A stretch of 64,000 nt of DNA, from positions 3,150,001-3,214,000 of the forward strand of contig NC_058155.1 of the NCBI RefSeq assembly GCF_011075055.1. Direction: 5' to 3'. This document shows, piece after piece, positions 10,212-18,938 of the stretch. Position 1 is the first letter of the stretch. Each line of letters opens with the position of its first letter. The position numbers and the translations under genes are program-made. Under the pieces are notes generated by a model. It had not been told where the DNA came from and did not search any database. It was given only the letters and a program-made list of their open reading frames with translations. This stretch comes from Mangifera indica. Its lineage: Eukaryota; Streptophyta; Magnoliopsida; Sapindales; Anacardiaceae.

Positions 10212-12539
10212 ATGGATTCTGCTACTGATAAGGAAAATTCAAATTCTAAAAGTAGTAGTAGTAGTGTGGGTTCTGCAAAAAAGAATAATGATGAAGACCA
10301 AAATCCATTGTGGAAATATGTCACAAAAATTGAGAAACTTGGAGAATCAGGGGGTACATGCAAATGGGTTTGTAATTTTTGTCAGAAAGAAAGGCAAGGG
10401 ACTTATACTAGAGTTAAAGCTCACCTATTAAAAATTACGGGGAAAGGAATCGATGCTTGTTCTAAAGTGAAATTTGAAGATTTAGTAGAAATGAGAAAAT
10501 TAGATGATGAAGCTACCAATAAGGTTTATAATTCTCAACCTAAGGAAGTGTCATTGCCTAGTAGTACTACTAATGTAAATCAATCATTGTCTTTATCCTT
10601 ACCGTTACCAAGTGGGGCAAATCTTTTTTTAAAAAAGAGAAAAGTTGATGATTCTCCTATTGCTAAATCTTTTGACATACAAACTAGAGCTCAATTAGAT
10701 GAGAAAATTGCTAGAATGTTTTATACTGGTGGTCTCCCTTTTAATTTTGCTAGGAATCCAAACTATATTAGTGCCTTTTCATTTGCAGCTAATCATTCAT
10801 TGGGTGGTTATGTGCCTCCTAGGTACAATAAATTAAGAACTACACTACTTCAGCAAGAGAAAACAAATGTGGAAAGGTTATTGGAACCTATTAAAAGCAC
10901 TTGGATGGAAAAAGGGGTTAGTATTGTTAGTGATGGATGAAGTGACCCACAAAGGAGACCTTTAATTAACTTCATGGTAGTTTGTGAATCAGGCCCGATG
11001 TTTATTAAAGCTGTTAATTGTGCAGGTGAAGTTAAAAATAAATATTTCATTGCTAATTTATTGAAGGAGATAATTGATGAGGTTGGTCATCAAAAAGTAG
11101 TTCAAGTAATAACTGATAATGCTAAAAATTGTAAAGGTGCTGGGGAAATCATTGAAGGTATGTTTCCACATATTTATTGGACTCCATGTGTTGTGCATAC
11201 TTTGAATCTAGTTTTGAAAAATATATGTGCAGCTAAAAATGTGGAATCTAATCAAGAGACATATGATGAATGTCATTGGATAACTGATGTTTATGGTGAT
11301 GTTATGGTAATTAAAAACTTCATAATGAACCATTCAATGCGATTGGCTATGTTTAATCGATTTAGTCCTTTGAAATTACTTTCAGTTACGGACACTCGTT
11401 TTGCTTCTGTTGTTGTTATGCTCAAAAGATTTAAATTAATTAAGGGTGCTCTAGAATCAATGATTGTAAATGAACAATGGGGACAATATAGAGAAGATGA
11501 TCAAGGCAAAGCAAGATTTGTTCGTGATAAGGTGTTGGATGAGAATTGGTGGGCGAAGGTCAATTACATTCTTGCTTTTACTGCACCGATTTATGATATG
11601 ATTCGAATATGTGATACAAATAAGTCATGTCTTCATTTGATTTATGAGAATTGGGATTCTATGATTGAAAAAGTTAAATCAGTTATTTATAAACATGAAG
11701 GAAAGTTTTCTACCCAAGATTCTCTTTTCTATTCAGTGATCTATAGTATTCTTTATAATCGTTGGGCAAAAAGTAATACTCCACTCCATTGTCTAGCTCA
11801 TTCATTGAATCCAAGGTAAATATCTAATTGAATTATATATTTCTTTCATACTTATTTGATATATTTATTTATTAAATTGGGTATTAATTTGTTAACTATT
11901 TGATATATCTATTATTTGTGAAGGTTTTATAGTGAACAGTGGCTTGAAGGAGGTGAAGGTAGAGTGCCTCCTCATATGGATGGGGAAGTATCTATTGAGA
12001 GGAACAAATGTTTTAGAAGGATCTTTTCTGAAGATGAGCGTTTTAAAGCATTGGATGAGTATGCTAACTTCTCCCTCAAAAGTGGACCGTTTGAAGATCC
12101 TGATTCAATTGGTGCTAGATTTAATACAGAACCGATGAAGTGGTGGGCATGTTTTGGTTCAAATGCTCCATTGCTTCAAAAGTTAGCATTCAAAGTACTT
12201 GGACAACCTAGTTCCTCCTCTTGTTATGAAAGAAATTGGAGTATTTATTCCTTCATTCATTCAATTAGAAGGAATAAATTAATTCCAAAACGTGCAGAAG
12301 ATTTGGTTTTTGTTCATAACAATCTGCGTTTATTGTCAAGGGTTAACTCTAAGTATTATGATGGTAAGGAGAAGATGTGGGATGTTGGTGGAGATGACTT
12401 TGGGAGTATGGAAGATGTGGGAGTTCTTCAATTAGCCAACCTGTCATTAGATGAACCAGAATTGGAGTCTGTTTTTTTCGATGAAGATGCAAATGACATA
12501 ATGGATAAGGAGAATGATCAAATAGAGAAAATACAATAA
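10212..12539 (+). pseudogene. hAT transposase, two exons, one premature stop
   Basis: Exon 1 runs 10212-11815, a GT-AG intron 11816-11923, exon 2 11924-12539 (stop TAA); the join gives NPRFYSEQWL. About 739 codons in total. An N-terminal BED-type zinc finger (residues about 33-85, CNFC followed by HLLK and a later Cys) binds the element ends. A central DUF659/RNase H-like catalytic region includes ITDNAKNCKGAG and TPCVVHTLNLVLKN. The C-terminal hAT dimerisation domain includes WWACFGSNAPLLQKLAFKVL and SSSSCYERNWS. The single obvious lesion is TGA at 10938-10940 in SDG*SDPQRRPL, where the family has Trp (TGG to TGA). The frame is otherwise continuous between the two halves. Confidence 0.9.
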
Positions 12540-13029
12540 ATATTTTACTATTTTAAAAATTTTTTTATTATATTTTATTTGATGACTTTGATATTGACCC
12601 TTGGAAATTATTATTTTGATGAAATAATATTGAGTTTGTAGGTTGATTTATGTACATTGTGATAAAATATATTGATTTATATACATGTTTATTTTTCATT
12701 TTAAAAGATGAATATATAAGTATTGATTTAATTTATACATACATGTTTCAAGAACTTGAATTTGTAATTTATTTTTGGTACAAAATTATCTTGTTATATG
12801 TTATTTTAAATTGGTTGGAAAAAATCAATTGTTGTATTTTTTTAATTAAAATATAGGTTATTGTATTTTTTATAAAAATTTCATATTTATAAAAAAAACT
12901 CTATATTTTTTATATTTACACGTTTTCCCATGTTTCCGTTTCCTACTTTTTTAAGAAAATACGTTTCCACGTTTCCGTTTCCATGTTTTCACGTTTCCGT
13001 TTCCGTTTCCGTGCTACCTAGCTCAGAAG

Positions 13030-13340
13030 CAATAGTCCAATCATTACAATAATCTAGAAAGCAAATTTAAATTGAAAGTAGGGCAGAAGTTGAAGAAACT
13101 AAAACACTAAAGTTGGGTTTTGAGAGGCCAGTCATCTCCAAAATGAAAAACAGAATACGTCCAACAATTTTCCAGAATTTTCTCCTTACCCAATTTCGAA
13201 CAATTACCCCTTTTTTCATTTTGTCATGGAGGGTTAACAACATTATGGCAGGAATACTTTGAGGAATACTGATAACAAGAACTCCATTAAAGAAACTCTA
13301 ATGAAAACTGCAAATTTTACTAAGCTGGATGTATCAGTTC
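13030..13340. other. Unassigned spacer between hAT and duplication A
   Basis: AT-rich sequence immediately right of the hAT target duplication. No coding segment, repeat boundary or RNA gene is recognised. It lies outside the A/B segmental duplication as far as can be judged by eye. Confidence 0.4.
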
Positions 13341-13349
13341 TTATCTGAT

Positions 13350-14033
13350 TAAATGTTTCCTCTCCCTTTTCCCTCGGGCAAATTTCAGCAGTAACCATAA
13401 ACATATACTCACTAACATTAGCCCTGTGAAAAGCAGAGTTCTACAGCCTTTTATTCCTCTTAAATGCCGATGAAAGTAATATGTATAAGGAATCAAAAGT
13501 TGAAACCTAAGGTAAGCAAATGTTGTGCATAATGAATACACTTTAACAAATTATTCTATCGAGTACAGTTTCCCTGTCATTGCTTTTTCTAATTTCATGT
13601 ATACTATTGGTCACAACCAAATTAAATATATACTAGCCTTGACAACAACCCCAAAAAAAAAAAAAAGCTGCAGACTAGATTTCTGTGCAATAAGTAATAC
13701 ATGGAGAAGAAGAAAAGCCTGTAACAAACTGACTTTTGCATTGGTTGCCACCTTTAGTAGTCCTTTCAGATAGATGGTTGTCAAGATATGAAAATTTCCC
13801 AGAAGCAAAGGGTCTCATTCATCCAGCCCAACTGATACCACATCAGGGCAAAACAATGATTTGAGGAAGTCAGCTACGATATTTATTTAAAAATACGAGA
13901 TACTGGGTGGGTTCAAAACTAAAGTTTGTAGCCTTTAACTCCCCAACTTCAGCCATTGAAGGGTGTTTCCAAAAGCCCCACTCAGTGTCTCTTCTATACT
14001 AGTTCTGCTACAGTCCACATATCTGCACATGTA
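13350..14033 (-). other. Conserved segment of unknown function, copy A (paralogue at 28330-29150)
   Basis: The sequence around 13730-13800 closely matches 28850-28925 in duplication B, including CTTTCAGATAGATGGTTGTC and the preceding tract. On the - strand one frame reads FHILTTIYLKGLLKVATN in A and nearly the same in B, and another frame reads YLDNHLSERTTKG. I cannot tell which, if any, is coding and I do not recognise a family. It could be the remains of a neighbouring gene or the 3' untranslated part of the TNL unit that was duplicated together with it. Confidence 0.45.
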
Positions 14034-14038
14034 ACATC

Positions 14039-14738
14039 TGATAGACCCCCGATAATCAAGACTTACAAGAGGAAGGGCAAAAGGGGGATTGCAACACCAG
14101 CAGCTACAATTCAGAAGGCAATTCTGGATAATCATCATACAAACTTAACAACTCTGGATAACCATCATACAAACTTAACAACTCTGGATAACCATCACAC
14201 AAACTTGGAAGTACAGCTGAGCAAACACATAAACAAGGAAGCAATAGATCACATGCCCATAAACATAGGAGTAGATCACACAGGCAAGGAAAGAAATCAA
14301 GAGGAGCATACAATCAGGAAGGAGACAGATCTTCAGGGATGGAGTTGTGCATTAAAAGGAGAAGGAAGCTGTGAGAATGGGGCATCTAGGAAAAATATAA
14401 TTGGTTAGGGTCTGGTTTGGGGGCTTAGCCTAGGTCATTGGTTCACTGCCTCTGCAGTGTGGATTGTATTGGTTTTCTTGGTTTGTTTTATTTCAATAAG
14501 CCATTGTAATATGCACTATTTCATCCAATAAAGCAGTCATCACATTTATTCATATAATTCCGTTGATTACAATCCATTGGTTCATATAATTCCGAAAATT
14601 ACATTCATTCCACAAATTAGCAATACACAGTTCTTTTACATAAATACAATACACGTGACAGGCGTTCAACAGTTGACTTCATCTCCAGAAGGGCCCAGCT
14701 CCTGCAGAAGACAACTCCACAAGGTCAGGTACGCAACA
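14039..14738 (+). repeat. Solo LTR, private to duplication copy A
   Basis: A 700-bp solo LTR starting TGATAGACCCCC and ending ACGCAACA, flanked by the direct repeat ACATC (14034-14038 and 14739-14743). The paralogous site in copy B (about 29149) reads GTGTAACATCAAATTGACC without insertion, giving a direct empty-site control. It contains three tandem copies of a 30-bp unit (GGATAATCATCATACAAACT and variants, 14128-14210) and polyadenylation-like CCAATAAAGC at about 14525. Related LTRs occur at 30267-30842 (- strand) and 61959-62430. Confidence 0.9.
14128..14210 (+). repeat. Three tandem 30-bp units inside the solo LTR
   Basis: The unit CTGGATAATCATCATACAAA plus CTTAACAA is repeated three times with few changes. 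It is not visible in the related LTRs at 30267 and 61959, so it arose in this copy or its lineage. Confidence 0.85.
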
Positions 14739-14743
14739 ACATC

Positions 14744-15040
14744 AAATTGACATAAATAAGCTGAAAAACAAATAAGGTAAAAAAACAAACACTTCACAAA
14801 TATAGATGAGCAACAACAAAGGTACCATAGATGGAACTCTCTTAGAAGGAGGCAAATAAAGTTGTACTTCTACAGAAAACTTAAAGTAAAAGTAAATTAT
14901 TTCACTTGCCTGTGCTCCCGTACCAATGCTGATGCAGTTCACCCTTGTGATTTCCGTTGTTAATGCATTCCTCTTCTGTGCAAACTCGAAAGGCAAGAAC
15001 ATTAGATTGATAAGGGAACCCTGCAAAAGCCTTGATTGCA
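14744..15040 (-). other. Conserved paralogous segment with coding-like stretch (matches 29150-29412)
   Basis: Copy B matches this interval from the solo LTR junction to about 29412, where B diverges into inserted sequence. On the - strand both copies read Glu-Ile-Thr, two or three variable residues, then CISIGTGAQ (A) or CISIDMGAQ (B), followed by CACAG GCAAGTG, a match to the rare GC-AG splice donor. This might be an exon of an additional 3' gene or of the TNL transcript. I do not recognise the family. Confidence 0.35.
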
Positions 15041-15151
15041 TCACATGTGCACTAAATCAGAATAAAATTTTGGCTCAACTCAACTTAGAAGGCTCCCACA
15101 TGTATTCAAGCTCATGATCATCATCATTAAGGCAACCACTTTGACTATGTT

Positions 15152-15422
15152 CTACCCATCATTGTCTTCATCAGAATCAGAGATAATAATAATAGGTGAT
15201 CGGACAGAATCTCGAGGGAATTCATTCGAATCCAAAGAGGTAAAGGGCCATGATTTGACAAGATTTTCATCATTGTCTTCATCAGAATTAGAAATATTAA
15301 TAAAAGGTGATCCGACAGTTTTATTTTGACAAAATTGATCCAAACCCAAAGGATTGAAGGGTTGTGATTTGACAAAATCTTGAGGAAATGCACCCAAATC
15401 CAAGCTCGTATAGGGATGCGAT
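15152..15422 (-). CDS. Probable terminal exon of TNL-A: tandem hydrophobic-acidic (SIM-like) repeats
   Basis: An acceptor (TTGCTAG before 15422) opens an exon in phase 2, the phase of the last large TNL exon, and the frame runs to TAG at 15152-15154. It encodes Arg-Ser-His followed by three copies of a unit resembling LDxxxFPQDFVxSxPF. Units two and three end in PFINISNSDEDND and PIIIISDSDEDND, which look like SUMO-interacting motifs (hydrophobic run followed by Ser/acidic residues). The homologous TNL-C exon shares EFPQDFVGS. A conserved intron motif (TTAATTGTTTGATCATGATT in sense, with variants) lies just upstream of the corresponding exons in A, B and C. Use in a mature transcript is inferred; no RNA evidence is available. 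Confidence 0.55.
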
Positions 15423-15429
15423 CTAGCAA

Positions 15430-17160
15430 GTAAACGTCAAAGGCATATTAAAATCATGATCAAACAATTAATATTTCAGGGAAAGGTAAACCTTTTTCAT
15501 TCAATATAGGCATGGGCAGAGAATTTCAGAGGCTAGGCCAGGCTAACTTCTTGAAGAAAAGAATTTTTGTAAGGTAAAAAACATACAATATAGATTGTTA
15601 TATACTTGTATACTTTGTTGATTTTAACTCAGATTTTCATTTCAGTGACATTGCAGCAAAAGTTTAATCTACTTGAAAGATCCCACCTAAAATAATACAT
15701 ATAACAGGATCCTCAACTCCAACATGAACATTATCAGGCATTGACATTTTGCAACCAATATCCTATTTACTCTAATCATTCTATATATTTTCAGAAGAAT
15801 ATTGAAAAAATCACAAATAAGAATATCATTCATTTTGCAATTTCATTACTTTTGTGTTATCATTTTAATCTCCTCCATTCCATATTTCACCTTATTGTAG
15901 AAGATAAGTTAGTCAATGGGTACTTGTTTTACTAACTACTAAAAGATTAAAATACAAATAATAATGAAAAGGTTTTAGATAATTAATGTCAAAAAAGTAA
16001 GAAATCAATTATACTAACACCCATGATAAACTTTTGAGGCTTCTCCAAAGTTACAGTTCAGTTAGGTCCAATCAAAATGGCTTAAATTTTGATGTTATAA
16101 AATATTATTAGAGAATTTAGCTATTATAAATGATAAATTGCTAATATAAATTGACATTCATATTAATACTATGACCAGTATGAAAAACATATGGTGAAAA
16201 TATATTCATATATATTCTTATAATTGATTTGCATTTTGTTATATTTTTTCTCTCTTGAGAGACAATTGTAGTAACATTTTGTTATATTTGCATTACATGC
16301 CTATTCATTTCTTTGTTGTGATAGTTTTAGTAATTTTTTTTAAACATGCCCAATTGAGAGACACGAATCAAAACATATATTCTTATAATTGAAATTTTTC
16401 TGACCATGAAGGTTTAAAAAAAGTATTTATGTACAACATATCTTCAATAAAAAAGTTTTACAGCAGCCGAGCCTGGAAATTTTTCTTGGCTAAACACCTA
16501 GATATAAGATAATTTCACAGCCAATTACAAGTAGATCAAAACATATTTAGTTGATCATAAATAAATAATATTTTAGGATATTACAGAAAAAGATAACTTG
16601 GGTGGTTATCTTTTTGAAAAATTTGCATAAAAGCTTAAAATTTGAGATTTTTAATTTAGAAACAAATGATTAATGGAAAATAATGTTACTTTTCAACTGA
16701 ACTTCTAATAAATCATGTAAAAAAATTAAAGATTTAATTTTAATAAAACATATAATAAATGTACTACATTTATTCTGGTTACAACAATTAAAGATTTAAT
16801 TTAAAAACCAATTATCCAGCAAGAGTTTAAAAATATATATATACTTGCACATACAGGAAATTGGGTCTTGAATTAGTTATAAAGTAGTTTAAAAGATCTT
16901 TTAAAATAAATCATGCATGTATATATAGATACTACATTAATCATGGTAGTCACTAATAACAACATTAATCAGGAATTAAAAGTTTGCATCTTACTTAATA
17001 TGAAACACAGATTTCCTAAGTCATATGAACATGTATAAATGATATTTGAGATAAGATGAAACCATCTCATAAATAAGTCATAAGCATAAAAAGAAAATAT
17101 TGTAAAGATGGAAAGCACATTACTAAATTATATGCAGTAGAGAAGGCAAATATCTTATTT
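15430..17160. other. AT-rich intron-like sequence, duplication A
   Basis: No coding segment is recognised. Parts near 15690-15850 and 16640-17160 match 30940-31080 and 31300-31900 of duplication B. The part adjacent to 17160 also resembles the sequence following TNL exon 5 (near 18420-18745), as if this intron were a copy of that one. Confidence 0.5.
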
Positions 17161-17166
17161 AATTAC

Positions 17167-17675
17167 CTGGAGCTGGATTCTCCTTTACTCTCTTATTAGA
17201 GCATGCTTCCTCTTTATCAATGACAGCACATCTGGATAAAACCCCAGAAAATGGGGGCGTTAAAGCACCAAGAGAGCCCATGTAATTGCCCATCCACCCT
17301 ATAGGTGCACCAATCCTTGGATCAAATGCGAATGACTGGGGATGCATCAGAGGAAGGACATCACCAATGCCTTGCACAAAAGCATTTCCAACTTTCCCCA
17401 TCATACCTGTTCCACCCACTGCATCAGGTCCTCTGTTTCTAATTGGACTGGCTGACACTCTATTTTCCATCTCTGGCATAATGCCTGTTCCCCTATTCCC
17501 TCTTCCGTGAACACCATCACCACCAGCATGACTTTGCTGCAAAGAACTCCCTTCAGCAACACCACAAGCACAAACACCAACTCCATTATTGTTATGACTA
17601 TTTACACTGTTATTGCTCAGAACTTGCTCTACTGCTGCACTCATCACCATACTTTTCCCCAACTCAATATTCTCC
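17167..17675 (-). CDS. Extra Gly/Asn-rich exon downstream of TNL-A (chimeric exon, unknown domain)
   Basis: Bounded by an acceptor (GACTGTAG before GGAGAAT) and a donor (CCAG GTAATTAAAT). It enters in phase 2, giving Arg-Glu-Asn-Ile-Glu-Leu-Gly, compatible with the SSR end of TNL-A exon 5. The product is low in complexity: NNSVNSHNNNGVGVC, then Gly/Arg-rich stretches, then a more structured part with FAFDPRIGAPIGWMGNYMGS. I do not recognise a family. The B counterpart (31905-32432) ends with SSNFCEGESSSR, a copy of the exon 5 tail. In A that tail is altered by a small deletion, so the exit phase is 1 instead of 2. If included in A it would shift the frame of the terminal exon at 15152-15422. 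Confidence 0.5.
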
Positions 17676-18138
17676 CTACAGTCAAATTTTCAAACGAAAG
17701 AACTATGATTATTGAAAATCCGCTCTCTAGTCAGTATATTTCGCTAGTCATCTTTCTGAAAAAACTTACCGAAAACTTAAATATTGATATAACTAATTTA
17801 GAAGAGAAGATTTGTGGACAATAATGACACCTTTCAATTAAACTTTATTAAAGTAAAAGAAAAAAAAAGATATCATCATGTTGGGATTTTTTAATAAATG
17901 TAATACATTTGTTCTAATTTAGACAATTTACTGCAATTAAAAATTCATTACATAATCAAATATCCAAAGAGTCTTGAAGTAATACTTCATATTACAATAG
18001 ACCACAGAATTTTTTTAAAAGATTTAAAAAATATGTTTTTACAAATTACAACAATAATGCAGTACTGATAGATTGTACATTTTTTAGAAGATTATCATAG
18101 ACTTCGCTCAAAGTTTTCAAATTTATTATTAATATTAT

Positions 18139-18412
18139 AACTTTTTCACTTCTTATCATGGACTACCCTGAAAGTTTGAAAACGTAACATAGATACCCCT
18201 TTGCACTATTAAATGGACCCTCGAAGTTTAAAAAAATTATGTAAAGACCCCTTAGCGCTAACCTTGTAAAATTGTCATTATGTTTGCAAAACAATTTTCT
18301 TCTAAGACCAAAGTTACCATAAATGACAACTTAATGGAGTTAAGGCAAGGGGTATCCATGATATAATCTCAAAATTTGAGCATGGTCTATGATAAAAAGT
18401 GTGAAAGTTGTT
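18139..18412. mobile_element. MITE-like inverted-repeat element in the TNL-A 3' intron
   Basis: About 60-bp imperfect inverted ends: left CACTTCTTATCATGGACTAC and right, read inward, CACTTTTTATCATAGACCAT, each followed by a related GGTATCC/GATACCCC phrase. It is not coding and lies between exon 5 and the Gly/Asn-rich exon. Exact ends and target duplication were not resolved. Confidence 0.6.
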
Positions 18413-18747
18413 ATCCAACTGATAAATTTGGAAACCTTATGGGTAGTTTACAACATTTTGCCCATTTTTAGTTTATTTAATTCTAATGTACTTGAATTAG
18501 TTATAAAGGTTTTTAAAAATATGCATGTACATCAATGTTGCCAAATAAAACAGAATAACAAGTTAACTCATGGTAGTCAGTAATAATAGCATTACTCATG
18601 AATTACAGATTTGAATTTTACTAGATATGAAAGTAAGATATCATAAGTCATGAACATACATATATATATTGTAACTGAGATCAAATGAAAATCATAAGCT
18701 TGAAAATAGAGTATTTATAGAGAGCAGTACTTAATCATATCAATTAC

Positions 18748-18938
18748 CTTGAGCTGGGCTCACCCTTAAAGAAATTTGAAGCTTCCAGTCTCTTGGAGTT
18801 TGGTTCAAACTCTTGAGTGAACAATAAACGGATCCCACACTTCTTTATAAACAAAGAACAGTTGAAATCGAAGGCGGCCTCCATATTGCAAGTGAATTCA
18901 CCAGAAAGATTGCAATTATACCCCACGACTACATGAAC
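18748..18938 (-). pseudogene. Remainder of TNL-A exon 5 beyond the premature stop
   Basis: The frame continues after TAA 18939-18941 without further stops to a donor at 18748 (CAAG GTAATTG), reading VVGYNCNLSGEFTCN, KKCGIRLLFTQEF and ASNFFKGEPSSR. This matches the ends of TNL-B and TNL-C exon 5. It is homologous coding sequence that is now untranslated unless the stop is bypassed by splicing. Confidence 0.8.

Larger units (their letters stand above)
9043..13021 (+). mobile_element. hAT DNA transposon with 8-bp target duplication
   Basis: The left end is CTAAGAAGCATGAAAAC; the right end, read inward, is CTAGGTAGCACGGAAAC. These are matching terminal inverted repeats of hAT type. The 8-bp direct repeat CTCAGAAG flanks both sides (9035-9042 and 13022-13029). 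The subterminal region on the right has many GTTTCCGTTTCC-type repeats and the left has related GAAAC/GTTTC motifs, which in hAT elements serve as transposase binding sites. Inside is a two-exon transposase gene. Only one coding lesion is evident, so the element is fairly young. Confidence 0.93.

Noticed and set aside
15145..15429. Alternative frame over the SIM-like exon (Trp/Leu/Met-rich)
   Set aside because: The frame reading FPQDFV and SDSDED is supported by the splice phase and by the TNL-C homologue. The alternative would be used only if the frameshifted Gly/Asn-rich exon of A were included.
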